This document shows, piece after piece, positions 1-9,879 of a stretch of 64,000 nucleotides of DNA. The position numbers were made by a program, and so were the translations under genes. A model generated the notes under the pieces. That model made no database searches and was not told where the DNA came from. It saw only the letters and a list, made by a program, of their open reading frames with translations. Source of the DNA: Pseudovirgaria hyperparasitica (Eukaryota; Ascomycota; Dothideomycetes; Acrospermales; Acrospermaceae); assembly GCF_010093815.1 (NCBI RefSeq), contig NW_022985550.1, forward strand, positions 1,873,074 through 1,937,073, given 5' to 3'. Numbering within the stretch: the stretch's first letter is position 1; every line of letters begins with the position of its first letter.

Positions 1-255
1 GAGCTTGAGCGAAGCGAAAACATCCTCATAGTCACCCACCAAGCCATTCTGCGCTGCATCTATGCATACTTTATGAATGTGCCCCAGGAGAGGAGTCCGT
101 GGATGGAGGTGCCACTGCACACGCTGATAAAGCTCACGCCCAAGGCATACAAGACGGAGGAGGAGCGCATGCCAGCCAAGATCCCAGCCGTCAGCACGTT
201 TCGCGAAAAGGGCAGCAGTGCGAAACACCAAGAAAAAGAAGAAGGCGGCGATTAA
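1..255 (+). CDS. 6-phosphofructo-2-kinase/fructose-2,6-bisphosphatase, C-terminal end (partial)
   Basis: Only the last 84 codons are inside the window; the gene starts upstream and stops with TAA at 253-255. The reading frame is open from base 1. The fragment matches the end of the phosphatase half of the bifunctional enzyme that makes and breaks the glycolytic regulator fructose 2,6-bisphosphate. It carries the conserved ILIVTHQAILRCIYAYF stretch, whose His corresponds to the second active-site His of the phosphoglycerate-mutase fold. The PLHTLIKLTPKAY stretch typical of these enzymes follows. The final 30 residues are Lys/Glu-rich and not conserved in my knowledge. The kinase half cannot be checked, so a monofunctional phosphatase paralogue (Fbp26-like) remains possible. 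Confidence 0.85.
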   Translation, partial: ELERSENILIVTHQAILRCIYAYFMNVPQERSPWMEVPLHTLIKLTPKAYKTEEERMPAKIPAVSTFREKGSSAKHQEKEEGGD

Positions 256-586
256 ATGTTGACTTTTTCTCGCAGGCCTCTTGGACACGGATGATAATGA
301 TGATGATGCTGATGATGATGATTGTGGTCGTCTTGCAAAGGTCGACACGCCTCTTGCGAAAGTCGATACGCCACTGGCCAGCGACTGACTGCGACGATTT
401 TTATGTGGATTTATGATGGAATGCACACGATCGAATTTTCAATGTGCCGGGCGTTTTGGGCCGGTATGGTTAAACGGGGGGAAACTACAAAAATATTGGG
501 ATATCATCTGCAAAGGGAGAAAGTCATCGGATTGCTTTGAGTGCATGTTCTGTGTGCATACCGGGCTGGGCGGGAACTGAATAGAC

Positions 587-750
587 CTGGGCTGGACTGG
601 GCTGGACTGGGCTGGACTGGGCTGGACTGGGCTGGACTGGGCTGGACTGGGCTGGACTGGGCTGGACTGGGCTGGACTGGGCTGGACTGGGCTGGACTGG
701 GCTGGACTGGGCTGGACTGGGCTGGACTGGGCTGGACTGGGCTGGACTGT
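587..750. repeat. 10-bp minisatellite, about 16 near-perfect copies
   Basis: The unit GCTGGACTGG repeats without interruption from 591 to about 749 (16 units), with half a unit before it and degeneration after it. The copies look identical, which suggests recent expansion or homogenisation. Confidence 0.95.
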
Positions 751-1254
751 CCGGACTGGAGTGGGGGTTCATTCTTGTTGTTTCGCATGAGCACACATGG
801 TTATTCTGATAGAATAGGCATGGATTAGCATAGCGTACCGTACGGAGGAGAGACACACTTGTTCAGCAGGTTAACCGTCACGTCAGGCGGAGACGGGCCG
901 GGGCAAGATTAGATTCTTTCTCAACTACAGTTTAGTCAGACAATTGCCCCACGTAAACGGGCGAATGCATGCTTTCTTGCTTTCTTGCTTCCTTCCTTGA
1001 GTCTCTCTTTCCTTCTCTGTTTCCTTCTCTGTTTCCTTCTCCCTTTCTCTCTCTCGTTCGTCCTCCTCTATGATGATGATGACTATGACTATGACTATGA
1101 ACTGCATTCCATTCCATGCTTGACAATTAGGTAGGTAAGGTAGGAAGGTAGGTAGGTAAAGTACCCAAGCATTAAGCAATAAATAACCAACAGTTGACCG
1201 TTGAACGCTGAAACGCAAACGATGCGTCCTGGCATGTTGATTTGCGTGACGGGA

Positions 1255-1402
1255 TGGAGAAGAAGAGAAAAGAAAGAAAAGGGGAAAAAAAAGAAAGGGG
1301 GGAGGGGGGAGGTAACACTTCTCCTTTCATCTCCCTCTATCCTTTTCTCCCTTTCCCTCTCTCTCTCTCTCTCTCTCTCTCCTTCCTTGTCTCCCTCGCT
1401 CC
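1255..1402. repeat. Polypurine tract followed by polypyrimidine (CT)n tract
   Basis: About 60 bases of A/G (1255-1312) are followed after a short break by about 75 bases of C/T, including a (CT)n microsatellite near 1356-1382. The two halves are loosely self-complementary. Confidence 0.8.
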
Positions 1403-1486
1403 AAGCAAGAAACCAAGAAACCAAGAAGAAAAAAAAAGGAGGAAAGCAACGAAGAAATCAAAAAAAAATCACATAAGAAGATGGAA

Positions 1487-4240
1487 CTACAAGCCAGCAG
1501 CATACATAAGCCCATACCCCAAACTGACCACAACGGCAAACGTGAGCAGCGAACTGGGCACGCCGCGCGTAATAAAGTGTTTGACCTGCAGGTAGCGCTG
1601 GCCCGTCTGGGGGTCTTCCATCATGATGGCGGCTATATTTGAGAACATTTGTATTAGCAATCTGTCTTGATGTTTCACATTGGGGCAAGGGTCCACTTAC
1701 TCATGTTCGGAAAGCCACTTGTCGGCAGGCCCATGGCGGCGCTGCACATGAGCACGCTGGCCATGACGAGCAGACGCGGGTGCGGCTCGTCCATGTTCGC
1801 GCCGACCTCGGCGACGAGCGGGAGCACAATCAGGGCCGCAACGGTATGGCTGATGAAGGTAGCGACGACGAGGATGAGGGCGGCGAAGACGAGCATGACG
1901 GCGTAGAGGCCGAGGCCATCGGTGCGGTCGGTGATGGCGTTTGCAATGGCGTGCAGGAGGCCCGAGGAGTTTACGGCTTTGCCGAGGGCGAGGCCGCCGG
2001 CGGCGAGGATGATGATGGTCCAGAGGAAGTTGTTGAAGTCTTCCTTTGTGAGGATGCCGCTGCCGAAGAAGAGGATGATGGGGATGATGGCTACGACGCC
2101 CATGTCGCCGAAGACGCCTTCGAGCTGGTGCGACACGCACCAGAGTGCGATAGTGACGAGCGTGGTGATGCTGATGAACCATTGGATGCCGGTGAAGCGG
2201 TCTTTCATTGGCCGGATTGGCACGATGGTTGTGCCGCGGCCGGGCTGAAAGGTGAGGAGCAGGAGGACCCAGATTAGGAGGATGCTGGTGATGCAGACGG
2301 GGAGTGCGATGAAGAACCATGCGCCCCATCCGACGGGCGGCGACATGTTCTGTAGGGCAATCAGGTTTTGAGGGGACGCGATGGGGGATGCCATGCCGCC
2401 GATGTTGGACGCGAGGGCGATGCCTAGGAGGAGTGCTCTGGACATGTTGGAGTCGGAAGGGAGGTTGCGAAGGATGGGCTTGGAATGTTAATTATTTCTG
2501 AATGCACAGCTATGAAGAGAAGAAGCACGTACCTGGATGATGGAGAAGCAGAGGACAGGGGCGGCGACGTTGCTTATCCACATGCTGGCGAACATGGCGA
2601 CGAACATGCTCGTCAGGAGAACTGTTCGTGGTCTTGTACCTGCTTTGCTCAGCACGAATGTTGCCATTCGCTTCGCGATGTTGAACTTTGACAGGGCAGC
2701 AGCGATTGTGAAGCCTCCAAGCAATAGCATTATGACTGGTGTCCACATTGCTGCAAAAACATAGGAGGCTGCCGGCTTGGCGTCTAGTCGCTTATAGGGC
2801 TTCTCATCTGACCGGACGACCTGCAGAACGACGGCGAGGAATGGTACTAGAAGCGACGTGACGAAGAGAGGAATAGCTTCCGTCGCCCAAAGTAAACTGA
2901 CAAACACAACGAGTGCCAGACAGTTTTGCTGTTCTGGCTTCTCCATGATGGGTATCGTGAGGAGGACCACGAATATGGCGATGATGACGACAAGAGTGTA
3001 GAACGTCGAGCTGAGGAGCCAGCTTGGACAAGTATATCGACCAACCGGTGTCGAGATCTCCTTCATATCAAGATGTGCCTCATCTCCTTGCAGTCGTGCT
3101 TTTGACGGATCTGTATCTTGTCCGAGAATGGTCTGCCGTAGACCCATGTTGGCAGCCTGAGCTTTGCGCTCAATACCGATCATTTCTCTCCAGACCGTGT
3201 TGCGCTCCCAGACGACATGTTCTCGTAGATGTAATCTTAGCTCTCTCTTCGCAACTTCAACATCTCCCTGAGTAACAAGTCTTGCGTACGCTTCTTCGAT
3301 CTTTATTAGTGTCTCTCCAAGCCGATCCATGGTCGACTGCTGGAAAGGGTACGCCGCGTCTACGTTTTGCTGGATATATGGTCGCTTCAAATTTCGGTCC
3401 AGAATCTTGTCGTACTTCTTCAGCACCTTGGTGAAACCGGTTTTGTTCAATTGTATGAAAGAACGAAGCTCACAGACGTTGACGTAGTGGCTCACTGTCC
3501 GCTTCTTGAGTGTGATGCCCGTGTCGTAGAGCGCTGACATGGCCTGATCTGCATAGTCGTCAAAGATCCGGCTGTCGCGACGTCTTGAAGAAGACATGTC
3601 TCCGGTAGAAACCCTGAGATCATCCATAGAGTCCATCGTGCCTCGGGACTTTGGCTTTTTCAAAGAGGTACCCTCATTTGCATCATCGTCGCTATCGTCG
3701 TCGTCTGCATCGTCGCGCCCCGACTTTTGACTCCATGTACTTGATCGTCTTACTTTGCCGAAGCCAGAGAAGCTCTTGAACATGCTCTGCTGTCGGGCTC
3801 GGTTCGATTTGCTCAGTAGTCGGCTCGAGCCTAGCCCTTCAGCATCTTCACTCTCCATGTCATCCTGCTCTTCCTCGTAGCTTTCCTCGTCTTGCAGTAA
3901 GCTGTCAACCTCGCCATAGATTTCCAGCTCTTTCAGCCTGTAGAAAGAACATATCTTTTCCAGTTCGTGGTCCAGATGGCTGGAGAAGATTTTGTCCGGG
4001 TCATCAATAGAGCCTACCTCCAACAAAGGCGAGGATTCTGCATCGTTCGTAGTGGCTCCACTCTTCTGGTGTATTTGCTTCTCAAGGGAGTAGATACTAT
4101 AGGCGCGCAGCTCGTTAGTGGCGAGGCCCGTTGTACAGTCAATGGCTCAAGACTCACAGCTTCTTGAGGTTACTGTAGGCAATATAGTGGCTGCTCCAGT
4201 CCGGGACGGCATTGAACTGGATGCTATGCGAGAATTTCAT
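1487..4240 (-). CDS. SPX-domain low-affinity phosphate transporter (Pho87/Pho90 type)
   Basis: Four exons, 4240-4158, 4096-2533, 2478-1701 and 1632-1487, give 856 residues, close to yeast Pho87/Pho90/Pho91. The start ATG opens a classic SPX domain (MKFSHSIQFNAVPDWSSHYI, then the KKLIYSLEKQIHQ helix joined across intron 1). A basic SPX helix with NKTGFTKVLKKYDK lies near residue 245; in the family this surface binds inositol pyrophosphates and gates uptake. From about residue 383 there are many hydrophobic segments of the divalent anion:Na+ symporter (DASS) fold, including the WISNVAAPVLCFSIIQ and NIGGMASPIASPQN motifs. The acidic Ser-rich insert in the SPX region (residues 75-190) is unconserved. 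Expected role: plasma-membrane or vacuolar phosphate transport under moderate to high phosphate. I cannot tell Pho87/90 (plasma membrane) from Pho91 (vacuole) by eye. Confidence 0.93.
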
Positions 4241-5173
4241 CTCAGCCTCCTCAAGAAGCCTCTCTAGCTTCTCCCTCCTCTTGCGCTCTTGTAGGGCCTC
4301 TCTCGGACTGACAGCTAGCTTGCTGGAGGCCTTAGGGATAGGTTGGAGTTCGTAGGAACTGGAGAGACTGCCGTTTCGAAGAGAATGGTCAGCCAGAGCG
4401 GGCAGATACGATGTCCGCGGGGGAGAAGGTGTGGGGAGAAGGTGACAGCAAGCGGATAGGCAGAAGGTGTCATATGCACAGCGTAAAGCAACGTTAATTA
4501 GTGGTAAATAGCGGAGTTTGAATTCTCAGAGTGTGTGGCATCCAGTTCCACCTCGCTGCAAGAGAGGGCTGATGAGGCGTAACAGGCGTGTCGAGACTGG
4601 CAATTTGATTCGCTGCGTTATGCTGCACACACCACCCGTGCACAGGCAACAAGGGCTAAAAGTGCCCCCACGGATCATTGGGGTGCTGCGGCGGCCAACT
4701 GCGCTTTTACCAGTTCCTCGTCTCGTGTCATTCTCACTTACAACAACAACAACAACAACACGTATCGTATCTCTATCGATACTATCGCTGACACTCTACG
4801 AAACCTCTCGACAGCCAGAGCACCAGCATTAGCATCGATTGCTTGGCGGTCAAGCCTCAATCCCTGGAGAAACCCGTCAGATTGGTTCTACATGCCCGCC
4901 TGACCGCGTTCACCATGCATTCACTCATGCACGCAAAAACAGCCTTGTATTCTCGCCCAACGTCCACATATCACATCACGCGCACGCAAATACGGAGATA
5001 TTGCAATCACCCTTGAGACAGCTTGGATTCTTCGTCGTGGCCCGCAACCGGACATCCACCATGACCCTCTTCTAAATACTGATAGCATACAAGCAGCCTC
5101 TTCATCTCAACCGTCTCCTGTACGCTCACATATCCGCATCCATCGACAGGTCTTCCACAGGTAGACACGTCTC
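4241..5173. other. Intergenic: 5' region of the phosphate transporter
   Basis: These 930 bp sit between the transporter start and the stop of the small secreted protein gene; both genes are on the minus strand. A (CAA)n run lies at about 4740-4760. No gene is recognised. Confidence 0.6.
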
Positions 5174-5710
5174 TTACACGTAGGCACAGGAATAGCTCCC
5201 CAATTCATAGCCAGTGGCTGCTTTGACATTTGTGAAACCGGGGTACTCGACCGCGTTCGAGTCGGTAGGCGCGAAGCTTCTGCAAATACCGTTCCTTGGA
5301 TCAATCAGCCTTTTACCATGCAATGGCTTCTCCGTGGCAATGTATTACCTGTATATGGTACATTTCCATCTCACATCAGGTCCAAATGAACGCAGCCATC
5401 TGATCTCCGGCGGAGCATTATTACACACGGAGTGATCGCTGCCCCCAAACAAATGCACGCAGGTACCTTGCCAGTCTGGCTCGGTGCAGGCATAGACCTA
5501 GGCTCTTATTAGCCATCGTACTCTCTACGGTGTGGCGTGTAGTCGACGTACATGCGATCCAGCCTGACTATCAGCTGCATCAGCAGTCCTGTTTCCCCCT
5601 TCCAAAATACTAGCGGGGATTGCGGTATCGTGAGGATAGGCTACAGACAGAGTGGGACAGGCAGTAAGGTAGGTGGATAGAACAAGGGAGATTGTGGAGA
5701 TGAAACGCAT
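5174..5710 (-). CDS. Small secreted six-cysteine protein, beta/gamma-crystallin-like
   Basis: Three exons, 5710-5552, 5497-5349 and 5294-5174, separated by two introns of exactly 54 bp, encode 142 residues. The ATG at 5710 is chosen because it opens a signal peptide (MRFISTISLVLSTYLTAC, cleavage near residue 24). A short Ser/Ala/Asp-rich spacer follows, then a domain with Cys at 57, 66, 78, 99, 107 and 139. The layout Y-x-C-x4-W-x-G-x-C, then a C-N-N turn, then SFGPD, C-T-x-Y and C near the end resembles the small secreted crystallin-fold proteins common in plant-associated ascomycetes. Intron 1 has a good branch site (GCTAATAAG). Intron 2 is a multiple of three but contains an in-frame TAA, so retention would truncate the protein after Cys99 and lose the last two cysteines. 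The function is unknown; an effector or wall-associated role is inference. Confidence 0.72.
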
Positions 5711-7009
5711 GATGAAGACTATCAAGTAGCAGGTTACTTGCAATAGTGAGGCTAGAGGAAGAGCTCGGAGTGACCGGCAATTGTAAGAATGTTGTTGATT
5801 TGAGGCGATGGCGATGAGATGGTTGAGATGAATCGCACTCAATGAACTACTTATACTCACTCATGAGTCCCGGAGACGGTAATGGCACCTGCTGACACCC
5901 TCTTGAAGCAGGAACATCAAACACGCTTGCTTCGTACCTGTACCTACTACCGTCACTACTCTCCTCGACAATAGATGGCGATTGGGTTGACATGATTGCT
6001 TGGTTGCTTTCAATCAGTCACCGGTTTCTCGCTCGGACATCCTATATCTACATGGAGTAAAGTCTTGAAGATGAGTAGTACTGGTACAATACATATCTCT
6101 AAGCTTCGAACATAGGACATGCATAGTTTCCAAGTGGAGTTGTTCGTTATCCTCTCTGCATATGGATTTTGCTGTCCCTAGAGCATAGTAGAGGAAAGCT
6201 TTTGCTGCGGAGTAAGGAGAAGCCTCAATCGGGATCCTCCAGGTATCATCACAACGCCGTCATGAGTCCGAGAAACGACTGTAGTTGGTGAGGTCTGAAA
6301 CTCGTCGCTGCTTCTGCCTCCAAACGATCCATACCTCTCACCTGCCTAGTCGCTGCTCCTGTCCAACCAAGCTACTATAGGACAGTACGTCCGTCCATGG
6401 TGGTGAGCGAGCCAAGCTCGTACGATGGAGCCGAGTACCTGTCGGACCCTTAAATAGCGTCTGCTTCTTGGTGCAGAGAGCCAGGCCTATGTCAACATTA
6501 CATCAACGTCCCTTATAAACCACCATGAGGTGATGGAGAGACGAGGATGCCAACACCAACTGCACCGCATGATGCATCCAACAGTTCGCATTCTGCATAT
6601 GGTAAGCAGTATAAATGCCCGTGTCTCCATATCCCCACGATCGACAATTCTCCACCAACGTGCATTAGGCTATTCTAGCCATGTACACCAATCATATCAC
6701 AGCCTAAGGCAACAGGGCACGTGCGCGCAGACGTCAATGCACGTCTTCTGCTAGAAACCCCGCCCCCGCAGCGTCAAAAATTTGCCAATCACTTGCTGTT
6801 TAGACAGTTTCGTCTTGCTGTCTGCGCCACGCCTTGTCAAGTGAATTCCGTTGGGAAGCCAGACCTCGACCATGGCCTGCTGATCCTGTCGGGTCCTGGA
6901 TAAAGTGCGTCTCCATCCCCGGCCAGAAACCATGTATGACTCGACCTCGTCGCCCTTGCTTTAAAACTATACACCGTCTCTCGGGGTGCTTCTACTTGAG
7001 CTGCCAAAT
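5711..7009. other. Intergenic between divergent genes
   Basis: This is a shared upstream region of the secreted protein (minus) and the HeLo protein (plus). I looked for short spliced genes on both strands and found none I would defend. Confidence 0.55.
5850..5855 (-). promoter_or_regulatory. Possible TATA box of the small secreted protein gene
   Basis: TATAAG on the minus strand lies about 140 bp upstream of the chosen ATG at 5710. It is a weak match, supported only by spacing. Confidence 0.35.
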
Positions 7010-8512
7010 ATGACGGATCACCAGCATGCAATGTCAATTGAAGAGCAGGCCGACATTCTGGAACGAGTGACGAGCCTGGCGACCACTTTCAGCACTTGCG
7101 TCGAGGCGTTTGGCCTAGTTCATCCGGTGAGACAGAGCGACCGGCCACAGAAGCTCGCAATCACGAGATTAGGCATCGAGCAAAGTCGGCTGCTCATTTT
7201 CGGTGATGCTGTAGGCATATCATCGCCGCCGCGCTCCATAGCGACGCATATGATACCGTCGAGACCTGGCGCTTTAAACCCCGATCCAAACGAACCAGTC
7301 AATTTTGGGGAACGAGACGCTCGTCTTGATGACCCCGAGATACGGCAACAAGTCGAGAACACACTCAATGAAATCCTCGAGCGTCCGGTGTCGTTGTCGC
7401 GAGAAGATATGATGCAACAGTATGGGATGACCTCACCGAAGAAACCTGTGCCGTTTGAACCCCCACTCGACACCACCCGAATCGAAGCGTTCCGCGAGAA
7501 GTTTGGACTGCTGCATGATCTTGTTGGGCAATACATCGTTGCGAGACGAGGCCAATCCATGACCACCCAACACTGGTATGTTAACGACGTAGCGAAATTC
7601 GAATCCTTTGTTCAAATGGTACGGTCACAAGTCAACAAGCTTATCGCTTTATTTAACGTCGAAGAGTGTGTCGATCGTGGCATGAGCATCGACATCAAGG
7701 CACTAGGCTGGCACCCCGACATCAGCGGTCCGGTTGTGCGGCGAGATTGGGAGAAGCTCCGGCTCATCGCCGAAGCCTGTAAGGATGACTATCCACAGTA
7801 CGTCAAAGCAACCGCCACGGCGCTTGAGTATCTCAATCGGACATGGCGAGAGGCCAATCAGGTCACACCAACGTTACCCCGGAAGAGTCCCACCATCACC
7901 ATCACCAAAGAACCGCCGAACGGTACCGAGAAGAAAAAGCCTGGTCGTCCAGGCTGGCTCAAATCTCTCCTCGGCAAAAAGAACAAATCCGAAAGAGCGA
8001 CGACCACGCTATCATCATCCAACGACTCCGAACATGGGCGCTCCAAATCAGTCGACATCTCGCCGTCTGAACCCTTCACTCTGCTCGAACGTACACGCTC
8101 AAAATCTCTCTCCGCAACATCGACGGACAAGCCCCTCCCCAACCCGCACACAGTGGAACATACATACCTATCATCCGACGCCTCTACCAGCGAAATCGCA
8201 AACCCGGGCGCAGCGTCAATCGCAGCCCTGTCAACGCAGGAGACCTCTTCACCACTCTCTACTCAAGAGCAACAACAACAACAACAACAACTCCCTTCCC
8301 CACCATCGCCCAAACCAATCCACACACCCACAAACACATTCACCAAAATCGATTCCCCACAAGCCTCCACCTCGCCAGACGGCGTCTTCCCAGCTCTGCT
8401 AGCCAAAGTCGACACGTACAACAGTATGATTGAGCGGCACGACCAGTACGCAGGCATAGGACGTGTCGAGACCAAGGATCAGCGGCACATTGCGCACGGC
8501 TGGCACAACTGA
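7010..8512 (+). CDS. HeLo-domain (prion-inhibition and propagation type) protein with disordered C-terminal half
   Basis: A single exon of 500 residues. The ATG at 7010 is the first true ATG in frame. Residues 1 to about 290 look like a HeLo domain: FSTCVEAFGLVHPVRQSDRP, then QKLAITRLGIEQSRLLIFGDAVGI, a variable loop, and late helices with FGLLHDLVGQYIVARRG and PQYVKATATALEYLNRTW. This is the fold known from HET-S and related fungal cell-death executors, where the N-terminal helix inserts in membranes. From about 295 the chain becomes basic and low in complexity (KKKPGRPGWLKSLLGKKNK, Ser-rich repeats, an eight-Gln run near 8270-8290). It ends in an ordered-looking 40-residue tail (about 460-500). 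No NACHT, kinase or lipase domain is attached. The role could be allorecognition or regulated cell death, but many HeLo proteins are untested. Confidence 0.78.
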   Translation: MTDHQHAMSIEEQADILERVTSLATTFSTCVEAFGLVHPVRQSDRPQKLAITRLGIEQSRLLIFGDAVGISSPPRSIATHMIPSRPGALNPDPNEPVNFGERDARLDDPEIRQQVENTLNEILERPVSLSREDMMQQYGMTSPKKPVPFEPPLDTTRIEAFREKFGLLHDLVGQYIVARRGQSMTTQHWYVNDVAKFESFVQMVRSQVNKLIALFNVEECVDRGMSIDIKALGWHPDISGPVVRRDWEKLRLIAEACKDDYPQYVKATATALEYLNRTWREANQVTPTLPRKSPTITITKEPPNGTEKKKPGRPGWLKSLLGKKNKSERATTTLSSSNDSEHGRSKSVDISPSEPFTLLERTRSKSLSATSTDKPLPNPHTVEHTYLSSDASTSEIANPGAASIAALSTQETSSPLSTQEQQQQQQQLPSPPSPKPIHTPTNTFTKIDSPQASTSPDGVFPALLAKVDTYNSMIERHDQYAGIGRVETKDQRHIAHGWHN

Positions 8513-8785
8513 CTTGAAAGTCTGTGTGTTTGTCTGTCTATCTATCTATCCTATCTAATCTAGGGAGGATTTGGGGGATGTGAAGTGTTCTACTACCCGA
8601 TGGTGATTGATCGATTGATTGATAGATTGATCAACACAGCGTTTCTAGTGTAAGACTTTTCAAATGTATATCAGCAAAGTACCAAAACACAACGAAGAAA
8701 GAACGAGGCGCAAAGGCGCCGTGGGAGCGAGAGAGAAAGAAGTCGGCCTGTATTTTCCATACATACCCTTGTCGTTTAATCCATT

Positions 8786-8832
8786 CATCCACCCATCCAC
8801 CCATCCACCCATCCACCCATCCACCCATCCAG
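8786..8832. repeat. 8-bp tandem repeat (ATCCACCC)n
   Basis: About 5.5 uninterrupted copies of ATCCACCC. Confidence 0.85.
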
Positions 8833-9041
8833 CTCAGACGGACAGACGGCGATGTTAGAAGAGAGCAAGGATTAGTGTATTTCTTCTATTAATATATATC
8901 CAAAGTTCCTACCCATACATACCATATCGTACCATACCCACACCCAATCAAGCGCAGCACATCAACATTTAACTTACGTTCATGCCTGTCTCGCCAGTAT
9001 TGTCAGTCGTGACGTCGATATCGATCTCTGGATTCGGGATG

Positions 9042-9042
<1 letters not shown>

Positions 9043-9085
<43 letters not shown>
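9043..9085. repeat. (TG)n dinucleotide microsatellite
   Basis: About 21 uninterrupted TG units. Confidence 0.95.
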
Positions 9086-9089
<4 letters not shown>

Positions 9090-9131
9090 ATACGTCCTAC
9101 TTACTAACTAGACGACTGACATAGTATAGCC

Positions 9132-9191
9132 AGGTAGGAGTAGGTAGGGTAGGAGTAGGTAGGGTAGGAGTAGGTAGGGTAGGAGTAGGTA
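9132..9191. repeat. 15-bp tandem repeat, four copies
   Basis: Unit GGGTAGGAGTAGGTA, four near-perfect copies; G-rich on the plus strand. Confidence 0.9.
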
Positions 9192-9879
9192 CTCAGTAAA
9201 GTGATAACCAATCGAACTACTACGCATAACAACAGCATTATTATACTATACTGTATTCAGGTCGTTCACATATTCATGTATCCCATTTTCTATTACTTAT
9301 CATCATGATCATCATTATCAAGAGCTATATATCCTATATCTCATATCTAGCCCAGCTCCAGACTACTATCCATCCATCCATCCATCCCATATACCCTTCC
9401 TCAATATACCCCTTCTTCTTCCTCCCCCCAAAGCTCCTCCTCCAAGCACCCTCCTCCAAGCTCAAAGCACATCCATCCAAGCACGTCCTCGGTCGCAAAG
9501 ATGCCCTACTAGTAGTCCACGACGACTCAACCTCAACCAAAAAAAAGCCAGAATGCTACTTTATGCATGTATGCATGCATGCACGTTCTCAAAAAATACC
9601 AATACCAAATATCCAATACTTATATCGTACCCACGCCATTGCCATTGCCATTGCCATACCCACGCCATGCAAGCCATGCAAGCCATGCAAGCCATAAAAC
9701 TCCCTCGCACCGCTTCTACGAATCCAGATAACAAGAAAGCAACGAAACGCAGAAATTGTAACACCCCCCAAAGCAAATAATATTTCATAGGTCATCATAA
9801 CAAGGCTTCAACGAGCTGTATAAGATCCCCTTTTCCAGCCACAAATCCCCCAAAACTACCCCCTTAGTTACTACATACG

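Larger units (their letters stand above)
256..1486. other. Intergenic, low-complexity DNA between convergent genes
   Basis: This is 1.2 kb between the tail ends of two convergent genes. It holds a 10-bp minisatellite (587-750), pyrimidine-rich tracts around 965-1065, ATG/GAT triplet runs (about 290-325 and 1070-1100) and a purine-then-pyrimidine block (1255-1400). No credible gene is seen. Open frames over the minisatellite only reflect the repeat. Confidence 0.7.
8513..9879. other. Microsatellite-rich convergent intergenic region
   Basis: This 1.37 kb lies between the stops of the HeLo gene (plus) and the ADAM gene (minus). It is crowded with simple repeats (listed separately), plus (TCTA)n at 8535-8560, CCAT runs at 9367-9388 and CCATTG/GCCATGCAA repeats at 9637-9697. 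No gene seen. Confidence 0.7.

Noticed and set aside
504-856. Open frames over the minisatellite encoding a Ser-Pro-Ala-Gln repeat protein
   Set aside because: The coding is a by-product of a 10-bp repeat; frames are open on both strands and the ends show no gene features.
1639-2329. Long open frames opposite the phosphate transporter
   Set aside because: They are antisense shadows of a GC-rich, clearly conserved coding exon.
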